Source: Thalassomonas sp. RHCl1 (GTDB lineage Bacteria > Pseudomonadota > Gammaproteobacteria > Enterobacterales > Alteromonadaceae). From it: a stretch of DNA of 64,000 bases. Where the stretch lies: NCBI RefSeq assembly GCF_947387555.1, contig NZ_CANDNZ010000002.1:744001-808000 (forward strand). Reading direction: 5' to 3'. The position numbers and the translations under genes were made by a program. The notes beneath the pieces were generated by a model. The model worked only from the letters and a program-made list of their open reading frames with translations, was not told the DNA's origin and did not search any database. Shown piece after piece: positions 43,968 through 52,186 of this stretch. How positions within the stretch are numbered: the stretch's first letter is position 1; each line of letters begins with the position of its first letter.

Positions 43968-43977
43968 CCCCCCCCCC
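43968..43977 (-). repeat. Run of ten G at the ribosome binding site of the FosA gene
   Basis: Ten C on the + strand, so on the mRNA ten G immediately precede AAATG. Serves as Shine-Dalgarno region and is slippage-prone. Confidence 0.7.
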
Positions 43978-43996
43978 AGTTTTAATGTTTAAGTTA

Positions 43997-44446
43997 TTAA
44001 GCCAGTTGCCAGCGGCAAACCCCTTTAATATCGACATTTGCCCCCAAGCGCCGGTAAAACTTGATGGCTCCGTGATTATCTTGTTCAACTTCCCAGCGAA
44101 TACGGCTTGCCCCACGGGATAAACCGACTTCTTTGGCCTTCAACATCAAAGCTTCACCAACCTTTTGACCACGAAAATCTTCCCAGACAAAAACATCATC
44201 AATATTCATATAACGGGCCCCTAGCCAGATGGAGTAATTCCAGGTATACGAGCAGTAACCGGCAACTTCCCCGTTTATTTCCGCCAGCAGCACACCAAAT
44301 TCAGGTTTATCGCCAAAGCCGGCACGTAGCAATTCTGCTTTATCGGTAATAACGTATTGCTGCTGATCATGGTGTTTTGCGATGGCGATAATTAACGCAT
44401 AAACCGTGTCGATATCAGACTGGCTGGCTTCTCTAACACTAAGCAT
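43997..44446 (-). CDS. GNAT-family N-acetyltransferase
   Basis: 149 residues from ATG 44446 with GGGAG five bases upstream; the frame extends farther but without a site. LLAEINGEVAGYCSYTW, DVFVWEDFRGQKVGEALMLK (acetyl-CoA loop) and QDNHGAIKFYRRLGA are diagnostic. The FosA gene follows 31 bp later. Confidence 0.85.
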   Translation of the reverse strand: MLSVREASQSDIDTVYALIIAIAKHHDQQQYVITDKAELLRAGFGDKPEFGVLLAEINGEVAGYCSYTWNYSIWLGARYMNIDDVFVWEDFRGQKVGEALMLKAKEVGLSRGASRIRWEVEQDNHGAIKFYRRLGANVDIKGVCRWQLA

Positions 44447-44571
44447 TCTTTCTCCCAAGATTATTTTAATCGTGACATGCCTGGCTATTAGCAGAGCACT
44501 TTTTGCATAAATATATCTTAAAAACATCCAAATCATCAATAAACTACGCTCCTTGTATCATGTTAATGATG

Positions 44572-45342
44572 TCATACCGGGACGTAAGGGAGGTGTTGAA
44601 AACAACCGATGTCATCCTTGTCTAAGGGCTGTGCATAACCCAACAAGTTAAAATCTGTATGGTAGAGTTGATAAATCTTTTGCCATAAACCTATATCAAC
44701 AGATTTGCTGATATCGGCTTCATCTAAAGACAAGGTTTGTGTGGCATTAACCTTACGGCCAAGATTGATACCGCTGCGCCTGGCAAGTGCTGTGGTTTCA
44801 CTTCTTGATTCAAGGTGCACCAGCTGATAAGGCGTAACTTTGGACAAATTCAAGGTCATTGATGGTTCCTGCCCGCCGGGATTTGAAAGCTTTGCCGTTA
44901 TCCTCTGTGATTTCAATGCTGAAGCTATTTCATTAAGCAAATAACACTGGGGCTGTAAATGAACATCGCGCTGATAAACCCCGGGTAAAAAGTCGATAAA
45001 TTCCCGGTAAGATGTCTGCAAAAATCTCTGCAGCTTGCTGTTATCATCCGTCTGTTGGTCGAGGTCTAATACCTGAAAAAATAACCGCTGGCAGTCTTGC
45101 CAACTAAGTTTTCCCGGTTTTTTCTTGCGGATATTACGGCGAAATTTATCGTTAAAGAAAGAGAGCAGCCGGCTACAGGGGCTGCGAACGATGACATAAT
45201 AGTCTGCGCCATTATTCAGGGCCAAAGGCAAAAATGAAGCGGTAACCGGATCTAAAGATTTCTCATCAACCAAACGGCTGTACATGACCTTATAACTGGT
45301 GGAGATCAACAGGTTTTGTTTGGCATGATAAAAATGAGGCAT
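44572..45342 (-). CDS. Sulfotransferase-family protein
   Basis: 256 residues. YYVIVRSPCSRLLSFFNDKF is the second PAPS-binding block of Sulfotransfer_2 proteins, and RDVHLQPQCYLL matches the later H-x-x-P-Q region. The usual P-loop KVASTT is replaced by NLLISTSYKVMYSR near residue 10. It would move a sulfate from PAPS to a sugar or other hydroxyl. CAGGA before ATG; last gene of the minus-strand array, 17 bp after the ATP-grasp gene. Confidence 0.7.
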   Translation of the reverse strand: MPHFYHAKQNLLISTSYKVMYSRLVDEKSLDPVTASFLPLALNNGADYYVIVRSPCSRLLSFFNDKFRRNIRKKKPGKLSWQDCQRLFFQVLDLDQQTDDNSKLQRFLQTSYREFIDFLPGVYQRDVHLQPQCYLLNEIASALKSQRITAKLSNPGGQEPSMTLNLSKVTPYQLVHLESRSETTALARRSGINLGRKVNATQTLSLDEADISKSVDIGLWQKIYQLYHTDFNLLGYAQPLDKDDIGCFQHLPYVPV

Positions 45343-45359
45343 ACGCTATCCTGCTGCCA

Positions 45360-46256
45360 TTAAAGTCCCTGACGTAAAAAAGCAATCACCTCATCCTGCT
45401 TTTCCGCCCCCCAGCCCGGGGTAGGATTGACATCAATAATATACGCCTTGTGATCATTATCCATTACCATATCAACAGCGCCAAAACCCATGCCCATGGT
45501 TTCCAGCATTAAGCTGGCATTGTCGATCAGAGTTTGATAGGCGTGATTTTTACTGTGCTGAAATTTCAAAAACCAGTTTTTACGCGGCAATCCCGGCAAC
45601 ATCTTCTTAATGATGTTACCGTTGATGATCATGGATAATACGCTGTGGTTACCACAGCGGTAAAAGCGAAAGAACTTGCGCTCCTTATTTTCAATATACC
45701 TTTCTATCATCACCCCCTCATCCTGCCACAGGGTTTGTTCCACATCGGCTAACCGGGTTTTAAAATAGCTGTCAAACCCCTTTATCTGACAATCATGTAT
45801 GTCTTCAACCCCCAATGCCACCATGAGATCTGAAGGCAGACTGGCCTCAAATTCACCGCCATAATTGTAATTACTTTTCACCATCACCGGCATTTTGCCC
45901 TGCTCCGGTTCAAGATGATCAATTTCAACATCCACCAGGCCTAATTGCCGGTTCAGGCTCTGTATGGTGCGTTTGCGGATATCGGTGACTTCACTGTTGA
46001 TCACCGTAAACCCCAACTCGGTTAAGGTCTCAACGGTTTCTTTGTGATGAGTCAGCCACAGCCGCCAGTAGGATAAATTGATCTGAAAAAACCAATACAA
46101 GTTTTGCTGCGGATGAACATTGGCTATCTCCCTGGCTTTGGCGATGATACGACAATCATCTACCCTGGGCTCTGCCTCGATGATCTCCGCCTCAGGAAAT
46201 AACCGGGGTAACAAGAAATCTTCCCGGGTACGCCATTTATAAATAACGATATGCAT
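45360..46256 (-). CDS. ATP-grasp enzyme 2
   Basis: 298 residues from ATG 46256 with AAGGAG six bases before it. The C-terminal half has the ATP-grasp course: MPVMVKSNYNYGGE (nucleotide Lys), KKMLPGLPRKNWFLKF and GFGAVDMVMDNDHKAYIIDVNPTPGWG (Mg ligands Asp and Asn). Such enzymes join a carboxylate, activated as acyl phosphate, to an amine, thiol or hydroxyl. Overlaps the upstream glycosyltransferase gene by 20 bp. Only distantly like ATP-grasp 1. Confidence 0.8.
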   Translation of the reverse strand: MHIVIYKWRTREDFLLPRLFPEAEIIEAEPRVDDCRIIAKAREIANVHPQQNLYWFFQINLSYWRLWLTHHKETVETLTELGFTVINSEVTDIRKRTIQSLNRQLGLVDVEIDHLEPEQGKMPVMVKSNYNYGGEFEASLPSDLMVALGVEDIHDCQIKGFDSYFKTRLADVEQTLWQDEGVMIERYIENKERKFFRFYRCGNHSVLSMIINGNIIKKMLPGLPRKNWFLKFQHSKNHAYQTLIDNASLMLETMGMGFGAVDMVMDNDHKAYIIDVNPTPGWGAEKQDEVIAFLRQGL

Positions 46257-47091
46257 CTTGCTCTCCTTGCCCAAACAGGCATAAACGTCCTGGATATTTG
46301 GCATACCAGGCTTGGGGCCCCAGTTGCTGACGGATCAGGCTATTCTCAATAGCAAATAAACGGTTGGCGGCCACCGCCTGACCCGCGCACGAAACTATCG
46401 AAGGCGGGTTATGCCAACAACAACTGCTGCTGAGCTCATCGATATAATTAAAAGGTGCCGGAGTCAGTCCGGCATTAAAAATACGATAACTGTGCTCGGT
46501 ATGCCCGCCCCTTCTAAGCAGAGCGAACTGGCGGTGCCAGCCGCCTACCGTGGCGAGTGCCCGCTGGCTGAAAAAGTTCACCTGGGCGCTGCCGAAACGG
46601 GCATGGCGGATTTTTTGTGGGCCAGCTGCCGGTTTTTCCCTCGGCAAGAAACTTGGCTGTCCCTCTTCGAGTAGCCTGGATGGCTCATGCAGGGAAAAGT
46701 GATGGATGCCGGTTTTTTCATAGGCGTCTATGTGAGCGGTAAAGAGCGCAGACTTAAGCACTTCTACATCATCTTCAATGAAAAAATAAAAATCATAATC
46801 CCCGAATAAGCTCATTACCCGGTTTTTCGCCACGCCAACCCCTTCCGGAAAATCGGCGATAACACAGTTAACCCCTAGCTGCTGTGCCAGCGTCAAAGTT
46901 TCCTTGTTGGGCAAAAGCGATAAACCGTCAATCACAAGCACCAGATCAAACCCGGGTAAGCCCTGCAACAGCGTTTGCAAACCCGGTAAATTTTTCGCAA
47001 TCAAGGCGGGACGGGCACAGGTAGTCAGGGCCACAAGAGCACTGATATCAGAGCTTTTACCACGTCTGGCATATTTGTGACCGCCTTCCAT
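46237..47091 (-). CDS. Glycosyltransferase, GT-A fold
   Basis: 284 residues from ATG 47091, which overlaps the TGA of the previous gene by one base (TGATG). ALVALTTCARPALIAKNLP, VLVIDGLSLLPN, GVGVAKNRVMSLF and FYFFIEDDVEVLK (DDV metal motif) mark a GT2-like enzyme. The C-terminal region contains HTEHSYRIFNAG, like galactosyltransferase-type second domains. Coupled to the two ATP-grasp genes. Confidence 0.75.
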   Translation of the reverse strand: MEGGHKYARRGKSSDISALVALTTCARPALIAKNLPGLQTLLQGLPGFDLVLVIDGLSLLPNKETLTLAQQLGVNCVIADFPEGVGVAKNRVMSLFGDYDFYFFIEDDVEVLKSALFTAHIDAYEKTGIHHFSLHEPSRLLEEGQPSFLPREKPAAGPQKIRHARFGSAQVNFFSQRALATVGGWHRQFALLRRGGHTEHSYRIFNAGLTPAPFNYIDELSSSCCWHNPPSIVSCAGQAVAANRLFAIENSLIRQQLGPQAWYAKYPGRLCLFGQGEQDAYRYL

Positions 47092-48056
47092 CAACGGATC
47101 CCGTCGAGTAATTTTTCGGTTTTCGTCACCCGGGTTGTCCCCAGATCGGCAGCCATAGCGCCATCTGGCTGCGACAGCGGCAAAGCACCGCCGCTGATTT
47201 CGCTTAATTGCGCGGCATCTTCCGGGATGCCATGGCAAAATTTCGCCGGGCAACCGGCTTTAATCCAACTTGTCAGCCCTGCCAGGTAACCTTTTAAATA
47301 GACATCTCCCCAGCGGCTCCAGGTGGCTTCGCGGCCGAGGGAAGAAGTATTGAGTTCTATCACCCAGGGCTGCCCCTGGGCATCATACATAAAGTCAACA
47401 CCGCTAAACCCCTGGCCATATTGGGTCAGGGCCTTGCCCAGTTTTGCCAGGGCAGATTCAAGGGGAGGAATAAAACCCAGCTCGCTTCTTTGATAAAAGC
47501 CCTTGTAGAATTTGCGATCAAAAACAGAGCGGGTATGCATATGGCGGCAGGCGAAAGCCTGATCATAAAAAAGATCTACCTTATGGGTATCCGGACTACC
47601 GTTGAGGATGCGCATAAAAACATCGGCATCCGGGTTAAAGCGCCGGGGATTAAAAGGCTGCCAATCTCGTCGGGTCAGGCATTTTATGCCGCCCCGGGAA
47701 TAAGACCAATCTGCTTTAAATAGAAAAGCATCCGTCCCCCAACGGTCAAACAGCTTGGGGATGTCATTGATATCAGCCACCGAAGTCCAGCTGACCACAG
47801 GTAAGCCGCAGCGCTCGGCCAGTACCAGACGCTGTCGCCGGTTAAGGCAACGTTGTCCCAGCACCCGGCAACCGGGAGGTATTTTATCTTCATCTACCGG
47901 GTCATGCAGCAATAATATTGCCCCCGCATCCGCCTCTTCCACTCTTGGGTACCATCTGGCCCGGATACCCAGGGTTTCAAGTTGTTCACATAAAAAGGTT
48001 AACCCTTGCTGGACACTAGTTTCACTTGAGCGATCAATAAAATTTATTGTTTCCAT
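47091..48056 (-). CDS. ATP-grasp enzyme 1
   Basis: 321 residues. Middle and C-terminal ATP-grasp domain: TDAFLFKADWSYSRGGIK (nucleotide Lys and Gly loop), RILNGSPDTHKVDLFYD, and GVDFMYDAQGQPWVIELNTS (Asp, Glu, Asn for Mg). AGAGG eight bases before ATG. It is the first enzyme gene after the 41-aa ORF. Graspetide-type cyclases, peptide ligases and sugar-acid ligases all use this fold, so product class is open. Confidence 0.82.
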   Translation of the reverse strand: METINFIDRSSETSVQQGLTFLCEQLETLGIRARWYPRVEEADAGAILLLHDPVDEDKIPPGCRVLGQRCLNRRQRLVLAERCGLPVVSWTSVADINDIPKLFDRWGTDAFLFKADWSYSRGGIKCLTRRDWQPFNPRRFNPDADVFMRILNGSPDTHKVDLFYDQAFACRHMHTRSVFDRKFYKGFYQRSELGFIPPLESALAKLGKALTQYGQGFSGVDFMYDAQGQPWVIELNTSSLGREATWSRWGDVYLKGYLAGLTSWIKAGCPAKFCHGIPEDAAQLSEISGGALPLSQPDGAMAADLGTTRVTKTEKLLDGIR

Positions 48057-48092
48057 TATATACGCCTCTTATTTTTTTCTGATCCAATCCCC

Positions 48093-48218
48093 TTACATCA
48101 TGACTACAAGGTTAATTACGTCTTTAACTTTAGTTATAACCACAGCTTTTACCGCTTTTTTATTTTTGTTATTCAACTCCTTATTAGTTTTAACGCTTCC
48201 GTTTTTATTTTTTTGCAT
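48093..48218 (-). CDS. Possible 41-aa Lys/Asn-rich peptide, ATP-grasp neighbour
   Basis: ATG at 48218, eight bases after the stop of the GT4 gene; stop 36 bp before ATP-grasp 1. The N-terminal half is polar and basic (KNGSVKTNKELNNKNKKAVK); the C-terminal half is hydrophobic with Thr, Lys and Asp (VVITKVKDVINLVVMM), the residues that ATP-grasp cyclases connect. Against it: no clear ribosome binding site, and the stretch is AT-rich, which by itself gives Lys/Asn codons. Position in a tightly packed operon is the best argument for it. Confidence 0.4.
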   Translation of the reverse strand: MQKNKNGSVKTNKELNNKNKKAVKAVVITKVKDVINLVVMM

Positions 48219-48226
48219 AAAGCAGG

Positions 48227-49234
48227 TCAGGTAATACACACCTGTGCTGCCCGATGCTTGTTGATTTCCAACCGGTATTGCTGCACATATGCCCGGGCCA
48301 TATGCTGATAGTGATATAAATCCAGGGCATGTTGCCGGCAAGCGTGCGCCGACAGGTTATCAACGGCTTTGATAGCCTCCAGGTATTGACTGAAATGGTG
48401 ACAGACAAAGCCGACTTTGCTGTTAACAATATCCATGCAGGCTCCCTTGTCACTGGTGATCACCGGGGTGCCGGAGATCATGGCTTCTGCCAGTACCAGG
48501 CCAAAAGCTTCATTGATTTGTGTGGGAAACAATAACGCCCTGGCACCGGCAAATAAACCGGCTTTATGTTTGCCAAAGATTTCACCGACATATTCAACCC
48601 CGGGCACATCACACAGCTTGGTTATTTCCCTGACCAGGTCTTGATCGCGGCCAGAGCCTGCCACCACAAGTTTTACCCCCGCTTCACGGGCACAATCAAT
48701 GGCAATATCCAGTCCTTTGCGGCGCGCCAGGGGCAAGGCAGAAACAAACAGCAGATAATCGCTTTTTTGTTCACGGAAAGTAAATTCGCTGGGATCTATA
48801 CCGTTATAGATAAAACGTTTGCTGTCATAAGTACGTGCCAACGAGGGAGAGACATAAATCCAGTTCTCCCGGCAACGGCTTCGCGCTAATCCATGCACAG
48901 CCAAATCGGTATGACAGGTGGCCACCCAAGGCAATCCCCGGCGTTCAAGCTCAGCCCCTAAGCTGGAATCACTTCTGAGATGATAAATATCAGCATCAAA
49001 AACAGGTTCAGAGACGATAGAGACATTAGCCGGTAATTTGGTTACAGGGATTGCCTGTTCCGGGTTTATCTGCTGACTATTTTCCAGACTCTCTTCCAGA
49101 GTATTTTCAAGATAATAAACCACCTGGTGGCCAAGCTGTGCCAGGCCTTTTACCAAAGCGTCAAAAACCCTGCCTCCCCCGGGCCCGCCAACAGCAGCCG
49201 GATATTTATGCCTGGCTTGAACAAATATACGCAT
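48227..49234 (-). CDS. Glycosyltransferase family 4
   Basis: 335 residues, GT-B fold. N-terminal AVGGPGGGRVFDALVKGLAQ, central YLLFVSALPLARRKGLDIAI and VVAGSGRDQDLVREI, and late LFPTQINEAFGLVLAEAMISG (E-x7-E) show a retaining GT4. The start lies inside the end of the previous gene (29-bp overlap). Confidence 0.88.
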   Translation of the reverse strand: MRIFVQARHKYPAAVGGPGGGRVFDALVKGLAQLGHQVVYYLENTLEESLENSQQINPEQAIPVTKLPANVSIVSEPVFDADIYHLRSDSSLGAELERRGLPWVATCHTDLAVHGLARSRCRENWIYVSPSLARTYDSKRFIYNGIDPSEFTFREQKSDYLLFVSALPLARRKGLDIAIDCAREAGVKLVVAGSGRDQDLVREITKLCDVPGVEYVGEIFGKHKAGLFAGARALLFPTQINEAFGLVLAEAMISGTPVITSDKGACMDIVNSKVGFVCHHFSQYLEAIKAVDNLSAHACRQHALDLYHYQHMARAYVQQYRLEINKHRAAQVCIT

Positions 49235-50111
49235 CTTCGTCTCTATGCTTATTTTTGGCTTGAGCGTTTTGCTCAGGCTTACTTACCCGGTATTTATCTA
49301 TGGCTCCTGGGATGCACTGTTTTTTCTCCTTAAGATATTCCAGCAACGCCTGACCATGAATAGCGCAGATGGCGCGACACCTTTGGCTGTTGCTTTGATA
49401 GCCGGGTTGCGCGCGGGTATCAAGCCAGCTACGGCTGTGATCGATATGAAAGACTTCCAGCTGCAGCCGACATTGTCGTAAAAACAAACGAATAACATGC
49501 TCCATGGCATTGTCTTCACCGCCCCAGCCTTCAAAGTTTTCATCCCAAAAACCCAAAGCCTGCAAGCTTTGCCTGCGGATAAAAAAAATGCCGCCGGCAA
49601 AGGTATTGCCATAACGCCTGTTTTTAATGGTATAAGTTGCCGAAACCTGGCTCATGTCTGCTTGAACGATTTTTTTATCCTCTGCCAGATCTGTAGTGGG
49701 CATAGCTAAGTCGACATTGGTGATATAAGACTTTTTCGGATCCACGGCATCAAATACCTGCAGCGCGTCAAAACAGCTTTGATAACTTTGCTTTGTCAAA
49801 AAAATATCGCAGTCGGCAAAAGCAACAAAAGGACGCATGCTGGCATTAACGCCAACATTGTTTGACCAGCCGCGATTAAACAGACCGGCATTAAAGACAA
49901 AAATCAACTGGCAATAAGGCAGATCATCAGCTGTTAACTTAGGCGAGTCGTCTTGCTCAACGATAATAATATTAAGCTTGTCGAAGGTTTGATGAAGGCG
50001 GGAGACCACATAAAATAACGCCTTTCTCCTGTCGACAGATGACTCCCGGTAACTGATGATGTAATCAATTTGCTCCGGGTTACAAATACAGTTGTCCTTC
50101 ATAACACTCAC
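49206..50111 (-). CDS. Galactosyltransferase-like glycosyltransferase (GT-A, GT7-C type)
   Basis: 301 residues from a GTG overlapping the previous stop; ATG at 50102 is the alternative. IDYIISYRESSVDRRKALFY, FVFNAGLFNRGWSNNVGVNA and VAFADCDIFLT (metal site), then RRQSLQALGFWDENFEGWGG and EDNAME, the typical acceptor motif of GT7 C-terminal domains. Coupled to the beta-propeller gene upstream. Confidence 0.8.
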   Translation of the reverse strand: MSVMKDNCICNPEQIDYIISYRESSVDRRKALFYVVSRLHQTFDKLNIIIVEQDDSPKLTADDLPYCQLIFVFNAGLFNRGWSNNVGVNASMRPFVAFADCDIFLTKQSYQSCFDALQVFDAVDPKKSYITNVDLAMPTTDLAEDKKIVQADMSQVSATYTIKNRRYGNTFAGGIFFIRRQSLQALGFWDENFEGWGGEDNAMEHVIRLFLRQCRLQLEVFHIDHSRSWLDTRAQPGYQSNSQRCRAICAIHGQALLEYLKEKKQCIPGAIDKYRVSKPEQNAQAKNKHRDEDAYICSSQA

Positions 50112-52084
50112 ATCACCTCAAGCATCATTTGCCTGGGTGCCTGCATTTTCATTGCCTGCCAGTTGGCAAGCAGCTGGATATAATAAGCACCGCTTTGCGG
50201 CGCCTGCCAGTTGATGCGGTACAAACCTTGCCCCAGCTCGGTGACCTTGCTGCGGCTTTTCCATACCCCGGGCACCAGGACAGTTAAACTGCTAAGCTGT
50301 TTCAAACCTTCAATCGGAGCTTTGCTGTTCGCATCCACCAATTTAAAGGTCAGTGCCGTGTTTTGCTGCGCTTTTAATGGCTGAGCCTGCCTCTCCTGCA
50401 CTAAGCTTGCCGCCACCTGCAACAAGCGACTTTCTTCCTGTTCAGCTTCAGGTTTCACCCTGACTTCAAAACAATGCACCACGCGGGGGGACTCCAGGAA
50501 AAAAGCAACATCATAGGTACCAGCCTCGGCCAGTCGCCCTACCGTCTGATACTGGCCGGCGCTAACTTCCTGTAAACTGCGGTCAACAGCAATCACGGCA
50601 CGGGCACTGCGGCTGAAATTTTTAAAACTGCCCATAGGGGCCGCCATGCCTTCTTTGTAATAATAAATTTGTTTATCTTTGGGATGGGCAATAAGCACAG
50701 CATTTTCCCCCGGCGCCTGAATAATGCCCGCAGCAGGTGTGGTGGCAAGACCGAAACCTTGCTCCCCGCCGGGAAAGTCCACCACCTGCAACGAAACCTC
50801 TTCATCGACAATGGCATCCATAGGTATCATTAAAACCGTTTCGCTGCCGCGGTGACGAATGTAGGCCAGGGTATCGCTGAAATTAACCTGATCCGGCCCC
50901 TGCTCCACCTTACCTTGTTTGGTGATTTTGTCATTTAAACTATCCAGGATATAGACATGATCATTTACCGGATTGACGACTATGCCATGGCGGCCATTCG
51001 GCGCAAAAGCAAGATCGCGAATGCCCGGATCCAGGGAGATCACTTTATTTATCGTCAAACTGCTGGCATTAACACTAGTAACTGTGCCGTCGCTGCTATT
51101 ACTGATATAGACGGCATCGGCTGCCCGGGAATAGGCCAGGCTGACCGGGCTTTTGCCGCTAGGCAAGGTTTTTACAGGGCTCAGACCGGCAACATCAATA
51201 ACTGTCAGCTGAGCTGCCCCCTCAGCGGCAATAAAGGCATATTGATCATCGCCAGAAAAGGCAAACTGATGCGGCCCGGCTCCCAGGGGGAAATCAGCGA
51301 CCGGCTCCAGGCTGCGGGTATCTATCACCAGCACTCCCTGACCCGTTGCTTGCCCGGCTTGTGTTTCCTTCCTGCCCTCATAGGCAAGCCAAAGGTAGTG
51401 CTGATCCTGCTGCAAGGCCATTGCTTTGGGTATGCCCGATATTTTCATCTCGGTTATGACCTGAAAGCTTTGGCTGTCGACCACCGCCAGGCGCCGGCTT
51501 TTCGGCAGTGAGACAAATAACCTTTGCCGCACCTCAGCCAACTGCCAGTCAAAGCCCGGACTGGATAACGCCACCATAGTCAGCAGATTGCTGCCGCCAA
51601 AATGAAACAGGGGATCGACCACGGAGATAGTGGCATCCTGGTTCATTACCAGCACATAATAGGTGTTAAGGTTAACCGTGGGTTGAGCCAGGATCGAGCC
51701 GCCGATAAAGCTTTTCACCATGTTTTTACAGCTAGCCGGGGTATTGGGAATGCTTTCGGCGCGGCGTTGCATCCAGCCCGCCGGATAAACACCGGAAACC
51801 GGCGCGCCGCTGCCGTCGGTAATGGTAAAATTAAACACCGCATCACTGTCGGCAAAGACTACTTCGGGCATTTTCTCTTTATCCTGACTCTCCTCCTGTT
51901 GCAGCGCAGATAAGCTAAAATCCACCTTGATACCGTTTTGGACAATACCTTTTTGGGAAATAGCTGAAGCGTTAGCAACATCCGCCAGCACCAGCGCAAA
52001 AAACATGGCAAGCATCATCAGCAGCGCTTTTTTCAGCACTTTATTTAAGGGTTTAACTAAACTCAGCATTAACAGCTTATGCAT
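50108..52084 (-). CDS. Secreted YVTN-type beta-propeller protein
   Basis: 658 residues. Signal peptide about residues 15-40 (LLMMLAMFFALVLADVANA). Central residues about 125-440 form WD/YVTN-like repeats (VLVIDTRSLEPVADFPLG, LTVIDVAGLSPVKTLPSG, VYISNSSDGTVTSVNASSL), a propeller as in YncE and surface-layer proteins. The C-terminal 200 residues look like Ig-like beta domains (ALTFKLVDANSKAPIEG). GGAGAG before ATG. It follows the multicopper oxidase gene by 102 bp; a partner or scaffold for that enzyme is likely. Confidence 0.8.
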   Translation of the reverse strand: MHKLLMLSLVKPLNKVLKKALLMMLAMFFALVLADVANASAISQKGIVQNGIKVDFSLSALQQEESQDKEKMPEVVFADSDAVFNFTITDGSGAPVSGVYPAGWMQRRAESIPNTPASCKNMVKSFIGGSILAQPTVNLNTYYVLVMNQDATISVVDPLFHFGGSNLLTMVALSSPGFDWQLAEVRQRLFVSLPKSRRLAVVDSQSFQVITEMKISGIPKAMALQQDQHYLWLAYEGRKETQAGQATGQGVLVIDTRSLEPVADFPLGAGPHQFAFSGDDQYAFIAAEGAAQLTVIDVAGLSPVKTLPSGKSPVSLAYSRAADAVYISNSSDGTVTSVNASSLTINKVISLDPGIRDLAFAPNGRHGIVVNPVNDHVYILDSLNDKITKQGKVEQGPDQVNFSDTLAYIRHRGSETVLMIPMDAIVDEEVSLQVVDFPGGEQGFGLATTPAAGIIQAPGENAVLIAHPKDKQIYYYKEGMAAPMGSFKNFSRSARAVIAVDRSLQEVSAGQYQTVGRLAEAGTYDVAFFLESPRVVHCFEVRVKPEAEQEESRLLQVAASLVQERQAQPLKAQQNTALTFKLVDANSKAPIEGLKQLSSLTVLVPGVWKSRSKVTELGQGLYRINWQAPQSGAYYIQLLANWQAMKMQAPRQMMLEVM

Positions 52085-52186
52085 AGATTTTTTCTCTCCA
52101 CTCTTTACTGTTAACCATCACCTGTTCGGCACTAACAGCAGCCAAAAGCCCGGACAATTTTTTCAAAAATAACCGGGTCACTTACA

